A stretch of DNA of 64,000 nt from Weeksellaceae bacterium. GTDB lineage: Bacteria; Bacteroidota; Bacteroidia; Flavobacteriales; Weeksellaceae. The translations under genes and the position numbers were made by a program. The stretch is from contig JAIBEX010000011.1 in assembly GCA_019459455.1 (NCBI GenBank), positions 62,001-126,000 of the forward strand, given 5' to 3'. This document shows, one piece after another, positions 9,384 through 16,989 of this stretch. The notes beneath the pieces were generated by a model. It was not told the DNA's origin. It searched no databases and was given only the letters and a program-made list of their open reading frames with translations. Every line of letters begins with the position of its first letter. Within the stretch, counting starts at the first letter, position 1.

Positions 9384-9686
9384 TTATTTTTCGGCAGAAT
9401 CTTTTTTAGATAATTCAAGTTTTTTTTCTGGCAAGAATTGAAGATTTGGAATTTCAATCATTGCTGCTTTGGGCTTCTTCACCATCATTACATACAGTTC
9501 TGGCTTGTCAACCTTTTTGACCAGCATTTTATATTCTATGCTGTCGACTTTAGGTTTTAAAACTTTTACTGTTGATGGCGTAAGTTTAAGTGGTAAAGAT
9601 GGTTTCCCCGGAGCAGGTTCACCGGATTTATTTTGTGAATATGAAAAAGCTGAAAAGCATATCAGCAGCAAACTCATTATTTTCAT
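9384..9686 (-). CDS. Small secreted proline/lysine-rich hypothetical protein
   Basis: This 100-residue product has a clear signal peptide (MKIMSLLLICFSAFSYSQ, cleavage expected near SYSQ-NKSG). The mature part is basic and proline-rich (EPAPGKPSLPLKLTPS, VKVLKPKVDSIEY, VMMVKKPKAAMIEIPN), with no cysteine and no recognised domain. It is flanked by two nearly identical terminator hairpins and therefore seems to be its own transcription unit. The function is unknown; an extracytoplasmic location is inferred from the signal peptide. Confidence 0.6.
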   Translation of the reverse strand: MKIMSLLLICFSAFSYSQNKSGEPAPGKPSLPLKLTPSTVKVLKPKVDSIEYKMLVKKVDKPELYVMMVKKPKAAMIEIPNLQFLPEKKLELSKKDSAEK

Positions 9687-9725
9687 GATTGATTTTTTAT
9701 AAAAGTAACAAAAATTACGGAAATA

Positions 9726-9755
9726 AAAAACGCCCCGGTTTCCCGAGGCGTTTTT
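9726..9755 (-). terminator. Terminator of the fad operon
   Basis: The stem AAAAACGCC/GGCGTTTTT is followed on the minus strand by a T-run. It lies 22 bases behind the acyl-CoA dehydrogenase stop and shares the core CGCCTCGGGAA with the hairpin at 9317-9349. Confidence 0.8.
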
Positions 9756-9776
9756 AAGTGCAGTTTAAAACTGTTT

Positions 9777-11558
9777 TTAGTAATGACCCTTCTCTACATA
9801 ATGCGCGGCGATTTTTTCAGTCAGGGCAATTACGTTCGGTTGGTTGGTATATTTGGTGAATCTTCTGAGACCTGAAAGCATCATGCGCTGTTCGTCACCT
9901 TCTGCAAAGGAAACAATACCCTCTTTTGCAGCAGCGATGATCTTTTCAACCGCTTTATAGAGGTTCAGCTGTGCCATGGCCACTTCTACAGAATCGGCAG
10001 CAAAGCTTTTCTCAGCCCTCAGGATTCCGGATTCCGCCATATAGATCTGGTTCAGTATCTCGGAAGCGTTCAGCAGAAGATGCTGCTGCTTTTCGATATC
10101 CATCATGTATTTCTGAAGCGCGGCTCCCGAAACCATCAGGAAGACCTTTTTAAGGTTTGCCATAACGGCTTTCTCTTCACTCAACAGTTCAGAATAATCG
10201 GGAACTTCGAACGAAGGGATTCCGGTCAGTTCTTTTCCGATCGCCATTGCCGGACCCATAAGGTCAATCTGGCCTTTCATCGCCCTTTTGATGAGCATTC
10301 CTACCGCCAACAGACGGTTGATTTCGTTGGTACCCTCGTAAATCCTTGAGATCCTGGAGTCCCTCCAGGCTGCTTCCATCGGTGCATCCTCGCTGAAGCC
10401 CATTCCACCGTAGATCTGGATTCCTTCATCGGCAGTAAGCTGTGTTAAATCTGAAACAAAAACCTTTAATATTGAAGCTTCTACAGCAAATTCTTCCACG
10501 CCTTTCAGTTCTGCTTCCTGGTGGTCCATTCCGCCGGCAACGAGTTCGTCGATCTTGTCCTGTACATCTTTTGCGGCACGGTATGAACCTGCTTCCGAAA
10601 CGAAGATTCCGGTAGCCATCTCGGCGATTTTCTTTCTGATGGCGCCAAAAGTGGAGATTGCTACGCCAAACTGTTTTCTTTCGTTGGCATATTTTGTTGC
10701 CAATCCCAGAATTCTACGTTGTCCGTCCAGATTTGCGGCGGCCAGTTTAATCCTGCCGACATTCAGCGCGTTCAGGGCGATTTTGAAGCCGTTGTTCCTT
10801 TCACCTAAAAGATTCTCCACCGGCACCTTCATGTCGTTGAAAAATACCTGGCGGGTGGAGGAGGAGCGGATTCCCAACTTATGTTCTTCCTCACCGAAAG
10901 AAAGCCCTTCCGTTCCGGTTCTTTCTACAATAAATGCCGTAATGTTTTTGTCGTCATCAATCTTTGCGAAAACGATGAAAATCTCCGCAAAACCTGCATT
11001 TGAGATCCACATTTTCTGTCCGTTGATGACGTAGTGCTTTCCGTCTTCTGTAAGTTTCGCTTTAGTTTTCCCGGAATTGGCATCAGAGCCGGCGTCCGGT
11101 TCCGTGAGGCAGTAGGCGCCGAATTTTGCCCCTGTGGCAAGATCGGGAAGGTATTTTTTCTTCTGTTCTTCCGTTCCGTAAAGCAGGATAGGTAAAGTAC
11201 CGATGCCAGTGTGCGCGCCGTAAGCCGTAGCAAGTGAACCGTTGGCTCCGGAAATATAGTCGCAGGCCAGCATGGTGGTTACAAATCCCATCCCGAGGCC
11301 GCCATATTCCTCCGGTACGGTAACTCCGAGGAATCCCATTTCGCCCAGCTGACGCATTTTTTCTTCGGTCAGTGCATAATCTTTGTTTTCAAAACGTTCT
11401 CTGTGCGGAATAACTTCCCTGTCAATGAATTCCTTCGCAGAGTCGCGCATCATTTTCTGTTCGTCGGTAAGTTCTTCCAGGGTGAAGATATCGTTAGCTG
11501 GAGTTTCGGTAACCAAGAAGTCTCCTCCGATCAGTGATTTTTGTGTGGTATTGTCCAT
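9777..11558 (-). CDS. Acyl-CoA dehydrogenase (long form)
   Basis: This FAD enzyme performs the first step of beta-oxidation, making trans-2-enoyl-CoA. At 593 residues it has the usual ACAD fold (about 30-420) plus a C-terminal helical extension, as in VLCAD/ACAD9-like bacterial proteins. Visible motifs are CLTEPDAGSDANSGKTKA and MWISNAGFAEIF (FAD and substrate loops), QIYGGMGFSEDAPM, and RIYEGTNEINRLL, which carries the catalytic-base region. It is the last gene of the marR-fadB-fadA-acd cluster, separated from fadA by a four-helix-bundle gene with complementary flanks. Confidence 0.9.
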   Translation of the reverse strand: MDNTTQKSLIGGDFLVTETPANDIFTLEELTDEQKMMRDSAKEFIDREVIPHRERFENKDYALTEEKMRQLGEMGFLGVTVPEEYGGLGMGFVTTMLACDYISGANGSLATAYGAHTGIGTLPILLYGTEEQKKKYLPDLATGAKFGAYCLTEPDAGSDANSGKTKAKLTEDGKHYVINGQKMWISNAGFAEIFIVFAKIDDDKNITAFIVERTGTEGLSFGEEEHKLGIRSSSTRQVFFNDMKVPVENLLGERNNGFKIALNALNVGRIKLAAANLDGQRRILGLATKYANERKQFGVAISTFGAIRKKIAEMATGIFVSEAGSYRAAKDVQDKIDELVAGGMDHQEAELKGVEEFAVEASILKVFVSDLTQLTADEGIQIYGGMGFSEDAPMEAAWRDSRISRIYEGTNEINRLLAVGMLIKRAMKGQIDLMGPAMAIGKELTGIPSFEVPDYSELLSEEKAVMANLKKVFLMVSGAALQKYMMDIEKQQHLLLNASEILNQIYMAESGILRAEKSFAADSVEVAMAQLNLYKAVEKIIAAAKEGIVSFAEGDEQRMMLSGLRRFTKYTNQPNVIALTEKIAAHYVEKGHY

Positions 11559-11604
11559 GTTATTTAATTTATAATTTTGTTTTAGGATGGTAGACTAATA
11601 GAAA

Positions 11605-11617
11605 ATAGACGGATAGA
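11605..11617 (+). repeat. Left arm of the inverted repeat around the four-helix-bundle gene
   Basis: ATAGACGGATAGA is the exact reverse complement of 12073-12085. A third copy of the word lies at 11646-11655 (ATCTATCCGT), which can also form a local 10-bp hairpin with 11609-11618. Confidence 0.7.
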
Positions 11618-11674
11618 TGAAAGATAACCACAGTTACATATTGTTATCTATCCGTTTAATATCTTCTCCCTTTT

Positions 11675-12040
11675 CTATTCATTTAATGTGTTTTGAAAAA
11701 CCATCGTTGCCCTTTGCCATTCTTCAATTTTGATTTCGAGAATTTCTAAAATTTCTTTTGAAATATATTCCCGGTAGTTTGCTAAAAGCAATTGAGTTTG
11801 CAACTCAAAGGATGATCCTAAAGCAACATCAATAAAATGACTAAAAGACTTGTTGGTTCTGCTGGAGCCCTCTGCAATATTTGAAGGGATAGATATTGCG
11901 CAACGGTCCAGCTGACTTTTCATGCCATACTTCTCTGTTACTGGTAGAGTGGAGGTAATGTCTAAGATATTTTTTGCGACATCTAAGCCCATTTGCCAAA
12001 TCTTCAATTTCTTGAAATTATGTCTTTTAAAATCATTCAT
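11675..12040 (-). CDS. Four-helix-bundle protein (23S rRNA intervening-sequence protein family)
   Basis: This 121-residue protein belongs to the S23/IVP family, whose founders are encoded inside intervening sequences of bacterial 23S rRNA and which is related to the Avd accessory protein of diversity-generating retroelements. Family features seen are FKKLKIWQMGLDVAKNI at the N-terminus, YGMKSQLDRCAISIPSNIAE and GSSRTNKSFSHFIDVALGSS, then two more helices. It interrupts the fad operon between fadA and acyl-CoA dehydrogenase on the same strand. It is bordered by 13-base perfectly complementary repeats, as expected for an IVS-like element and not for an operon gene. Its molecular role is unknown; family members bind nucleic acid. 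Confidence 0.85.
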   Translation of the reverse strand: MNDFKRHNFKKLKIWQMGLDVAKNILDITSTLPVTEKYGMKSQLDRCAISIPSNIAEGSSRTNKSFSHFIDVALGSSFELQTQLLLANYREYISKEILEILEIKIEEWQRATMVFQNTLNE

Positions 12041-12072
12041 ATCAGAATTTTACTCGATAAAAGTGTCTATGC

Positions 12073-12085
12073 TCTATCCGTCTAT
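12073..12085 (-). repeat. Right arm of the inverted repeat around the four-helix-bundle gene
   Basis: TCTATCCGTCTAT is the exact reverse complement of 11605-11617. A direct repeat GTCTATG (12065-12071, 12080-12086) overlaps it. In the transcript this arm comes first, between the fadA stop and the four-helix-bundle start. Confidence 0.7.
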
Positions 12086-12099
12086 GTTCTGCTTGTCTT

Positions 12100-13278
12100 T
12101 TACAGCAGTTCAAATATCGAAGCTGCTCCCTGGCCTGTACCTACGCACATGGAAACCATACCGTATTTATTGCCGCGTTTCCTCATCTCGTCCAGAAGCT
12201 GGACCGTAAGTTTTGTTCCCGTACATCCCAGTGGGTGTCCGAGTGCAATGGCACCGCCGTTCACATTCAGGATGTCCGGATTAAGGTTTAATTCTTTTTT
12301 AATTGCGACGGATTGAGAAGCAAAGGCTTCGTTAAGTTCAATTAAATCGATGTCTTTTAATTCCAAACCGGCCTGCTTCAACGCCTTTGGAATGGCGTAA
12401 ATTGGCCCCATTCCCATAATTCTCGGTTCCAAACCTGCCGCTGCGTAAGCAACTAATCTTGCTTCGGGCTCCAGACCCAGTTCCTTCACCATTTCTTCGG
12501 ACATGACGATCACGAAAGCGGCACCATCGCTCATTTGCGATGAATTCCCGGCAGTAACACTTCCGCCGTTTGCAAAAACCGGACGGAGTTTGGCCAGACC
12601 TTCAAGGCTCGTGTCCTTTCTGGGTCCTTCATCTACTGAGAAATCAAACTTCTTCGTCTGCATTTTCTGGTTTTCATCCAGGAAGTTATATTCCACTGGG
12701 ATAGAAACGATTTGGTTTGCGAATTTTCCTTCTTCATTGGCTTTTAAAGCTTTTACATGAGATTCGTAGGCAAACTGATCCTGTTCTTCGCGGGAGATTT
12801 TATACTGATTCGCCACTTCTTCTGCAGTGTAACCCATTCCCCAATAGTAATCGGGATTTGTCTTTGCCATGGCTGTTTCAGGAACGGGTTTGTAACCGCC
12901 CATCGGAATATAGCTCATCGATTCGGTTCCGCCTGCGATGATGCAGTCGGCCATTCCTGCCTGAATTTTTGCGGAGGCAATTGCGATGGCTTCACTTCCG
13001 GAAGCACAGTATCTGTTTACCGTTACTCCGGGCACTTTGTCGGTCTGCAATCCCATGAGGGAAATTAAACGGGCAACATTCAGTCCCTGTTCGGCTTCGG
13101 GCATTGCGTTTCCGACAATCAGGTCATCTACGCGGTCCTTGTCGAGCTGCGGTACAGCGGCCATTAATTTTTCAATGACCGTTGCGGCCAGAACATCGGG
13201 TCTTGTAAATCTCAAACTGCCTTTTGGCGCTTTGCCAACAGCGGTTCTGAAACCTTTAATTATATATGCTTGTCTCAT
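12100..13278 (-). CDS. fadA: Acetyl-CoA C-acyltransferase (3-ketoacyl-CoA thiolase)
   Basis: This thiolase performs the last step of the beta-oxidation cycle, releasing acetyl-CoA. At 392 residues it has standard thiolase length. The nucleophile is Cys91 in NRYCASGSEA; the His motif is GGAIALGHPLGCTGTK and the second Cys is in CVGTGQGAA, all in the expected order. The start MRQAYIIKGFRTAVGK is typical. It is encoded downstream of the FadB-like multifunctional enzyme and upstream of the dehydrogenase. Its promoter-side gap (13279-13932) is occupied by the RAYT element. A biosynthetic acetoacetyl-CoA thiolase is the alternative, made unlikely by the context. Confidence 0.92.
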   Translation of the reverse strand: MRQAYIIKGFRTAVGKAPKGSLRFTRPDVLAATVIEKLMAAVPQLDKDRVDDLIVGNAMPEAEQGLNVARLISLMGLQTDKVPGVTVNRYCASGSEAIAIASAKIQAGMADCIIAGGTESMSYIPMGGYKPVPETAMAKTNPDYYWGMGYTAEEVANQYKISREEQDQFAYESHVKALKANEEGKFANQIVSIPVEYNFLDENQKMQTKKFDFSVDEGPRKDTSLEGLAKLRPVFANGGSVTAGNSSQMSDGAAFVIVMSEEMVKELGLEPEARLVAYAAAGLEPRIMGMGPIYAIPKALKQAGLELKDIDLIELNEAFASQSVAIKKELNLNPDILNVNGGAIALGHPLGCTGTKLTVQLLDEMRKRGNKYGMVSMCVGTGQGAASIFELL

Positions 13279-13316
13279 ATTATCTGTATTATTAAAAATT
13301 AGTTTAAGAAAAATTC

Positions 13317-13329
13317 GCCTCGTAGAGGC
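13317..13329. repeat. REP-like palindrome 1 (GCCTC-GTA-GAGGC)
   Basis: This is a 5-bp perfect stem with a 3-base loop, left of the RAYT remnant. The same stem occurs at 13863-13875 on the other side. Confidence 0.65.
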
Positions 13330-13363
13330 AATCTGTAAATAGCCTTTTGTTTGGTTTTGCGGA

Positions 13364-13376
13364 GCTCCGTAGGAGC
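13364..13376. repeat. REP-like palindrome 2 (GCTCC-GTA-GGAGC)
   Basis: This 5-bp stem is followed by GACC. Read on the minus strand it is GGTC-GCTCC-TAC-GGAGC. It lies directly before the RAYT stop codon and its partner is 13914-13927. Confidence 0.65.
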
Positions 13377-13382
13377 GACCTG

Positions 13383-13848
13383 TTAATTATCCTCAATCCA
13401 TTCAAACAAATATTTTGGATTATATTCTATATCAAATTTTTCCAAAAACTCTAAATATTCGTTTTTAAAAGATTTATTTTTATGATGTTCTTCTTGATTT
13501 AAAATATATTTCACAACCACATCAATACTGCTTTTTGAATAGGAAAATGCTCCGTAGCCTTCCTGCCAATTGAATTTTTCCGTCATCCATTTTTGGTCAT
13601 TAATGAATTTCGAAGAACCCGCTTTTATATCTCTAACCAAATCTGAAATTGTAATTGTGGGACTCATACTTACAAGCATATGAACGTGGTCGGGCATTGC
13701 ATATACAGCAAATAATTTCTGACCTCTGTTATGAACAATTCCTGTAATATTTATGCAATTCTTCCCTTTTTTCTTTTAAAATCAGATTTTGTCTTCCTTT
13801 AACAGCGAAAACAATTTGACTATAAATTTGTGTATAGGTGTTTGCCAT
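13383..13848 (-). pseudogene. REP-associated tyrosine transposase (RAYT, Y1/HUH family), frameshifted
   Basis: Two frames together give a normal-length Y1 transposase of about 155 residues. Frame one runs MANTYTQIYSQIVFAVKGRQ to EELHKY, then hits a stop at 13729-13731. Shifting frame near 13745-13758 restores ITGIVHNRGQKLFAVYA, MPDHVHMLVSM (the HUH metal motif) and VVVKYILNQEEHH (catalytic Tyr). A loss of two bases (AT) in a TATATT run explains the shift. Catalytic residues survive only in the downstream frame. The element is bordered by two palindromes on each side and sits in the fadB-fadA gap. A sequencing error would be the alternative to true decay. Confidence 0.8.
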
Positions 13849-13862
13849 AAAATTAACTGGTC

Positions 13863-13875
13863 GCCTCTGCGAGGC
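13863..13875. repeat. REP-like palindrome 3 (GCCTC-TGC-GAGGC)
   Basis: This 5-bp stem is preceded by GGTC, just upstream of the RAYT start codon. It has the same stem as palindrome 1, and the GGTC head is shared with palindrome 2 read on the minus strand. Confidence 0.65.
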
Positions 13876-13913
13876 TCAAAAAAACCTGTGACATTTTCTG
13901 CTATTATCAGTTC

Positions 13914-13927
13914 GCTCCTACCGGAGC
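13914..13927. repeat. REP-like palindrome 4 (GCTCC-TACC-GGAGC)
   Basis: This 5-bp stem is preceded by TTATCAGTTC. It matches the context of palindrome 2 on the opposite strand (TTAACAGGTC). It ends 5 bases from the fadB stop. Confidence 0.65.
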
Positions 13928-13932
13928 TTCCT

Positions 13933-16326
13933 TTAATTTCTAAGCGGTTTACCGTTCTGCAGCATGTACTGAATTCTCTCCAAAGTCTTTCTCTCGCCGC
14001 AAAGCTGCAGGAAGGTTTCCCTTTCCAGGTTCAGTAGATATTGTTCTGTTACGATTGTCGGTTCGGAAAGATTTCCTCCTACCAGCACATTTGCGAGTTT
14101 GTCCGCGATGAGTTTGTCGTGCTCCGAGATATATTTTCCGGTAAGCATCTGGTCGGTTCCAACGTAGAACATCCCGAGGGCGTCCTTACCCAAAACTTTT
14201 ACCTTTTGTTCTATCGGTTGGGTATAACCATGTTCGGCTAAGCTTTTTGCCAGCATTTTTGCAGTCATGATCTGACGGTTTTTATCAACCACCACAATAT
14301 CTTTATAATCTTCCAGGATTCCCATATCGAACGCTTCATACGCTGATGTGGCAACTTTTCCCATCGCGATATTCATGAATGCATCACGGAGACGGTTGTT
14401 CTTAACGTCATCGCTGTGGAATTCTCTGGATGTTCTGATCGCAAATTCTTTGGTACCGCCACCGCCGGGAATTACGCCGACACCGGTTTCCACAAGACCA
14501 ATGTAGGTTTCTGCCGCAGCAACTACGCGGTCGGCATGCATCGTCATTTCGCAACCGCCGCCTAAGGTCATTCCGTGTGGAGCTACTACGACTGGGATTG
14601 AGGAATAGCGTACACGCATCATTGATTTCTGGAAGTAGGCGATTGCCATATTCAAATCATCCCAGTCCTGCTCAATCGCCATCATTAAAATCATAGCCAA
14701 ATTCGCCCCAACGGAGAAATTCGCACCTTGGTTACCGATAACCAAACCGTCGTATTCTTTTTCTGCAAGGTCAATCGCTCTGTTCAGACCGTCTAAAACT
14801 TCACCGCCTAAAGAATTCATTTTCGAACGGATCTCGAAATTGATGATTCCATCGCCCAGATCCTGAATCGCAGATCCTGAATTGCTCCAGAGGGTTTTGT
14901 TTTTCCTTATGTTATCGAGGATGATGAATGCTTCCTGGCCGGGAATATTACTGTAATTCCCTGAGTTTTTATCGAAATAAGTGCTTTGACCTTCGTCGTT
15001 TACTTTGTAAAAAGTTTCAACAGTTTTAACCCAATCGGAAACTTCATAACCGGCCTCTTTTGCCAGTTCAATTCCCTTTTGGACACCCACAGCATCCCAG
15101 ATTTCAAAAGGACCGTTTCCCCAACCGAAACCTGCACGCATGGCATCGTCGATTTTATATACTTCATCCGAAATTTCAGGTACTTTGTGGGAAACATAGG
15201 CGAATAGGGCTCCCAAAGATTTCCGGTAGAGCTCCGCAGCTTTATCCTTACCGCCGATGAGCACCTTGAAGCGGTCAATCGGTTTGTCGATATTTTTTGT
15301 GAGTTCCAGGGTAGGGAAGTTGGATTTTCCCTGAAGTTCATACTCCATGGTATCGAGGTTCAGTCCGTGAATCTCCGATTTACCTTCCGGGTTCTTGATC
15401 TTTTTGTAGAACCCCTGTTCGGTCTTGGAGCCCAGCCATTTGTTATCCACCATTTTCTGGATATAATCAGGAAGGGAGAACACATTGTTGAAATCATTCG
15501 CTTCAAAACCGCTCTGACTTACGCCGTTCGCAACCATCACAAGCGTATCAAGTCCAACCACATCGGCGGTCCTGAAGGTTGCCGATTTTGGACGGCCGAT
15601 TACTGGTCCTGTCAGTTTATCGATATCAGTCACATTTAAGCCTAAGCCTTTGACTTCGTGCAGGAGATTCATCATAGAGAAAACACCAATACGGTTTGCG
15701 ATAAATGCAGGCGTATCTTTTGCTAAAACCGTGGTTTTTCCTAAAAACTTCGCGCCGTAATTCATGTAAAAATCAACAATTGCAGGGTCGGTTTCAGGAG
15801 TTGGAATAATTTCGAGGAGCGGTAAATATCTTACCGGATTGAAAAAGTGGGTTCCTGCAAAATATTTTTTGAAATCATCGCTTCTGCCTTCAATAAGAAA
15901 ATGAATTGGGATTCCGGAAGTGTTGGAGGAAACTAAAGTCCCCGGTTTCCTGAACTGTTCAATTTTTTCATACACCGATTTCTTGATGTCGAGTCTTTCA
16001 ACCACCACTTCAATGATCCAGTCGGTGTTCTTTATTTTCGGCAGGTCGTCATCGAAGTTACCCACGGTGATACGCTCGGCAAACTTCGGTGTATAGAGGA
16101 GTGCCGGACTTGCTTTTTTCAGTTTTTCAAGATTTTCTGTCGCAATCCTGTTCCTTACACTTTTGTCCTCTTTGGTCAAACCTTTTTTCTGTTCGGCTTC
16201 ACTGAGTTCGAAAGGAACGATATCGAGAAGCAGCACTTCCACGCCTATATTGGCGAAATGTGCGGCAATACCCGAGCCCATTATGCCCGAACCAAGAACC
16301 GTAACGTGTTTGATTCTTCTTTTCAT
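13933..16326 (-). CDS. fadB: 3-hydroxyacyl-CoA dehydrogenase / enoyl-CoA hydratase fusion
   Basis: This is the multifunctional beta-oxidation enzyme of 797 residues. The order is dehydrogenase first, hydratase last, the reverse of E. coli FadB. The NAD-binding motif GSGIMGSGIAAHF is at residues 12-24. Substrate-side segments such as GTHFFNPVRYLPLLEI and FIANRIGVFSMMN lie at about 180-235. The hydratase/crotonase part (about 500-720) shows NFSVGANLAMI, HGMTLGGGCEM and GLVETGVGVIPGGGGTKEF. It is the second gene of the cluster, 45 bases after marR. Substrate range cannot be read from sequence. Confidence 0.9.
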   Translation of the reverse strand: MKRRIKHVTVLGSGIMGSGIAAHFANIGVEVLLLDIVPFELSEAEQKKGLTKEDKSVRNRIATENLEKLKKASPALLYTPKFAERITVGNFDDDLPKIKNTDWIIEVVVERLDIKKSVYEKIEQFRKPGTLVSSNTSGIPIHFLIEGRSDDFKKYFAGTHFFNPVRYLPLLEIIPTPETDPAIVDFYMNYGAKFLGKTTVLAKDTPAFIANRIGVFSMMNLLHEVKGLGLNVTDIDKLTGPVIGRPKSATFRTADVVGLDTLVMVANGVSQSGFEANDFNNVFSLPDYIQKMVDNKWLGSKTEQGFYKKIKNPEGKSEIHGLNLDTMEYELQGKSNFPTLELTKNIDKPIDRFKVLIGGKDKAAELYRKSLGALFAYVSHKVPEISDEVYKIDDAMRAGFGWGNGPFEIWDAVGVQKGIELAKEAGYEVSDWVKTVETFYKVNDEGQSTYFDKNSGNYSNIPGQEAFIILDNIRKNKTLWSNSGSAIQDLGDGIINFEIRSKMNSLGGEVLDGLNRAIDLAEKEYDGLVIGNQGANFSVGANLAMILMMAIEQDWDDLNMAIAYFQKSMMRVRYSSIPVVVAPHGMTLGGGCEMTMHADRVVAAAETYIGLVETGVGVIPGGGGTKEFAIRTSREFHSDDVKNNRLRDAFMNIAMGKVATSAYEAFDMGILEDYKDIVVVDKNRQIMTAKMLAKSLAEHGYTQPIEQKVKVLGKDALGMFYVGTDQMLTGKYISEHDKLIADKLANVLVGGNLSEPTIVTEQYLLNLERETFLQLCGERKTLERIQYMLQNGKPLRN

Positions 16327-16370
16327 CTATTAATTTTTAATAATTTTTCCTGTTAGAGGTAACCGCTCGA

Positions 16371-16826
16371 CTACCTGTTTTTATTGTTCAGATTATTGGC
16401 AATCTTCAGAATGTCCGTCATAACTTCCTTGAAGATTTCCATCTTTTCGGGCTCAATTTTTTCAATGACTTTTTTATTGAAGTTCAGCACCGCTTCCTTG
16501 GAGAGATTTCTGCTGTTAAGTCCTTTGTCTGTTAGTTTGATAATAACCTCTCTTTTGTCGTTCGTGGTTTTTTCCTTGTAGATGTAGCCGTTGTCTTCCA
16601 ACAATTTAATGATCCGGGTTAATGAGGTAGGCTCTATAGCCATCTTTGGACCCAGATTGGTACTTCTGGTTCCCTCTTTCGGGTCAATTTTCAATAGGGT
16701 AAGTGCCTGTACTGCAGTTGCATCGTGGTCATGTGCGAGTTCGGAATACATCTTTGAAACAGCAAGCCAGGTGGACTTAAGTATGAGGTCCACATTCTCA
16801 ACTTTTTCGTTATTTTTATTTTCCAT
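16371..16826 (-). CDS. MarR family transcriptional regulator of the fad operon
   Basis: This is a winged-helix repressor of about 151 residues from MENKNNEK. The DNA-binding core LGPKMAIEPTSLTRIIKLLE, then DNGYIYKEKTTNDKREVIIKLTDKG (wing), is classic MarR. It heads the beta-oxidation operon, so acyl-CoA or a fatty acid is the likely ligand (inference by analogy with other fatty-acid MarR and TetR regulators). Autoregulation is suggested by a 24-bp perfect palindrome directly upstream of the -7 element and a related one further up. An in-frame start at 16862 would overlap the -7 element, so 16826 is preferred. Confidence 0.88.
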   Translation of the reverse strand: MENKNNEKVENVDLILKSTWLAVSKMYSELAHDHDATAVQALTLLKIDPKEGTRSTNLGPKMAIEPTSLTRIIKLLEDNGYIYKEKTTNDKREVIIKLTDKGLNSRNLSKEAVLNFNKKVIEKIEPEKMEIFKEVMTDILKIANNLNNKNR

Positions 16827-16850
16827 ATTTAACTGTAATCGTGATTTAGA

Positions 16851-16858
16851 CAAATATA
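16851..16858 (-). promoter_or_regulatory. -7 element of the fad operon promoter (proximal)
   Basis: TATATTTG on the minus strand, 24 bases before the marR start. The 24-bp palindrome begins 5 bases upstream and covers the expected -33 region. Confidence 0.65.
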
Positions 16859-16863
16859 ACAAA

Positions 16864-16887
16864 AAATACTATGCATGCATAGTATTT
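16864..16887. promoter_or_regulatory. Probable MarR operator, 24-bp perfect palindrome
   Basis: The half-site AAATACTATGCA is followed directly by its exact reverse complement. It occupies the -33 region of the marR-fad promoter, where a bound dimer would block RNA polymerase. Confidence 0.7.
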
Positions 16888-16947
16888 AGAAGTCAATTTG
16901 TAACTTGCTGTAATACAATATATTATTTGATATGATTCGCATAATAC

Positions 16948-16968
16948 TATGCGCGCATAACAAATATA
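16948..16968 (-). promoter_or_regulatory. Second operator-like palindrome next to a distal -7 element
   Basis: TATGCGCGCATA (16948-16959) is a 12-bp perfect palindrome sharing ATACTATGC with the main operator. It lies directly downstream of another TATATTTG (16961-16968, minus strand), where it would overlap the transcription start of a distal promoter. Confidence 0.5.
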
Positions 16969-16989
16969 AATTCGGCTAAAAATGTAGAA

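Noticed and set aside
9141-9413. Reading frame of 90 codons on the plus strand between the unknown gene and the small secreted protein
   Set aside because: It runs across the terminator hairpin and the dispersed repeat and shows no family resemblance.
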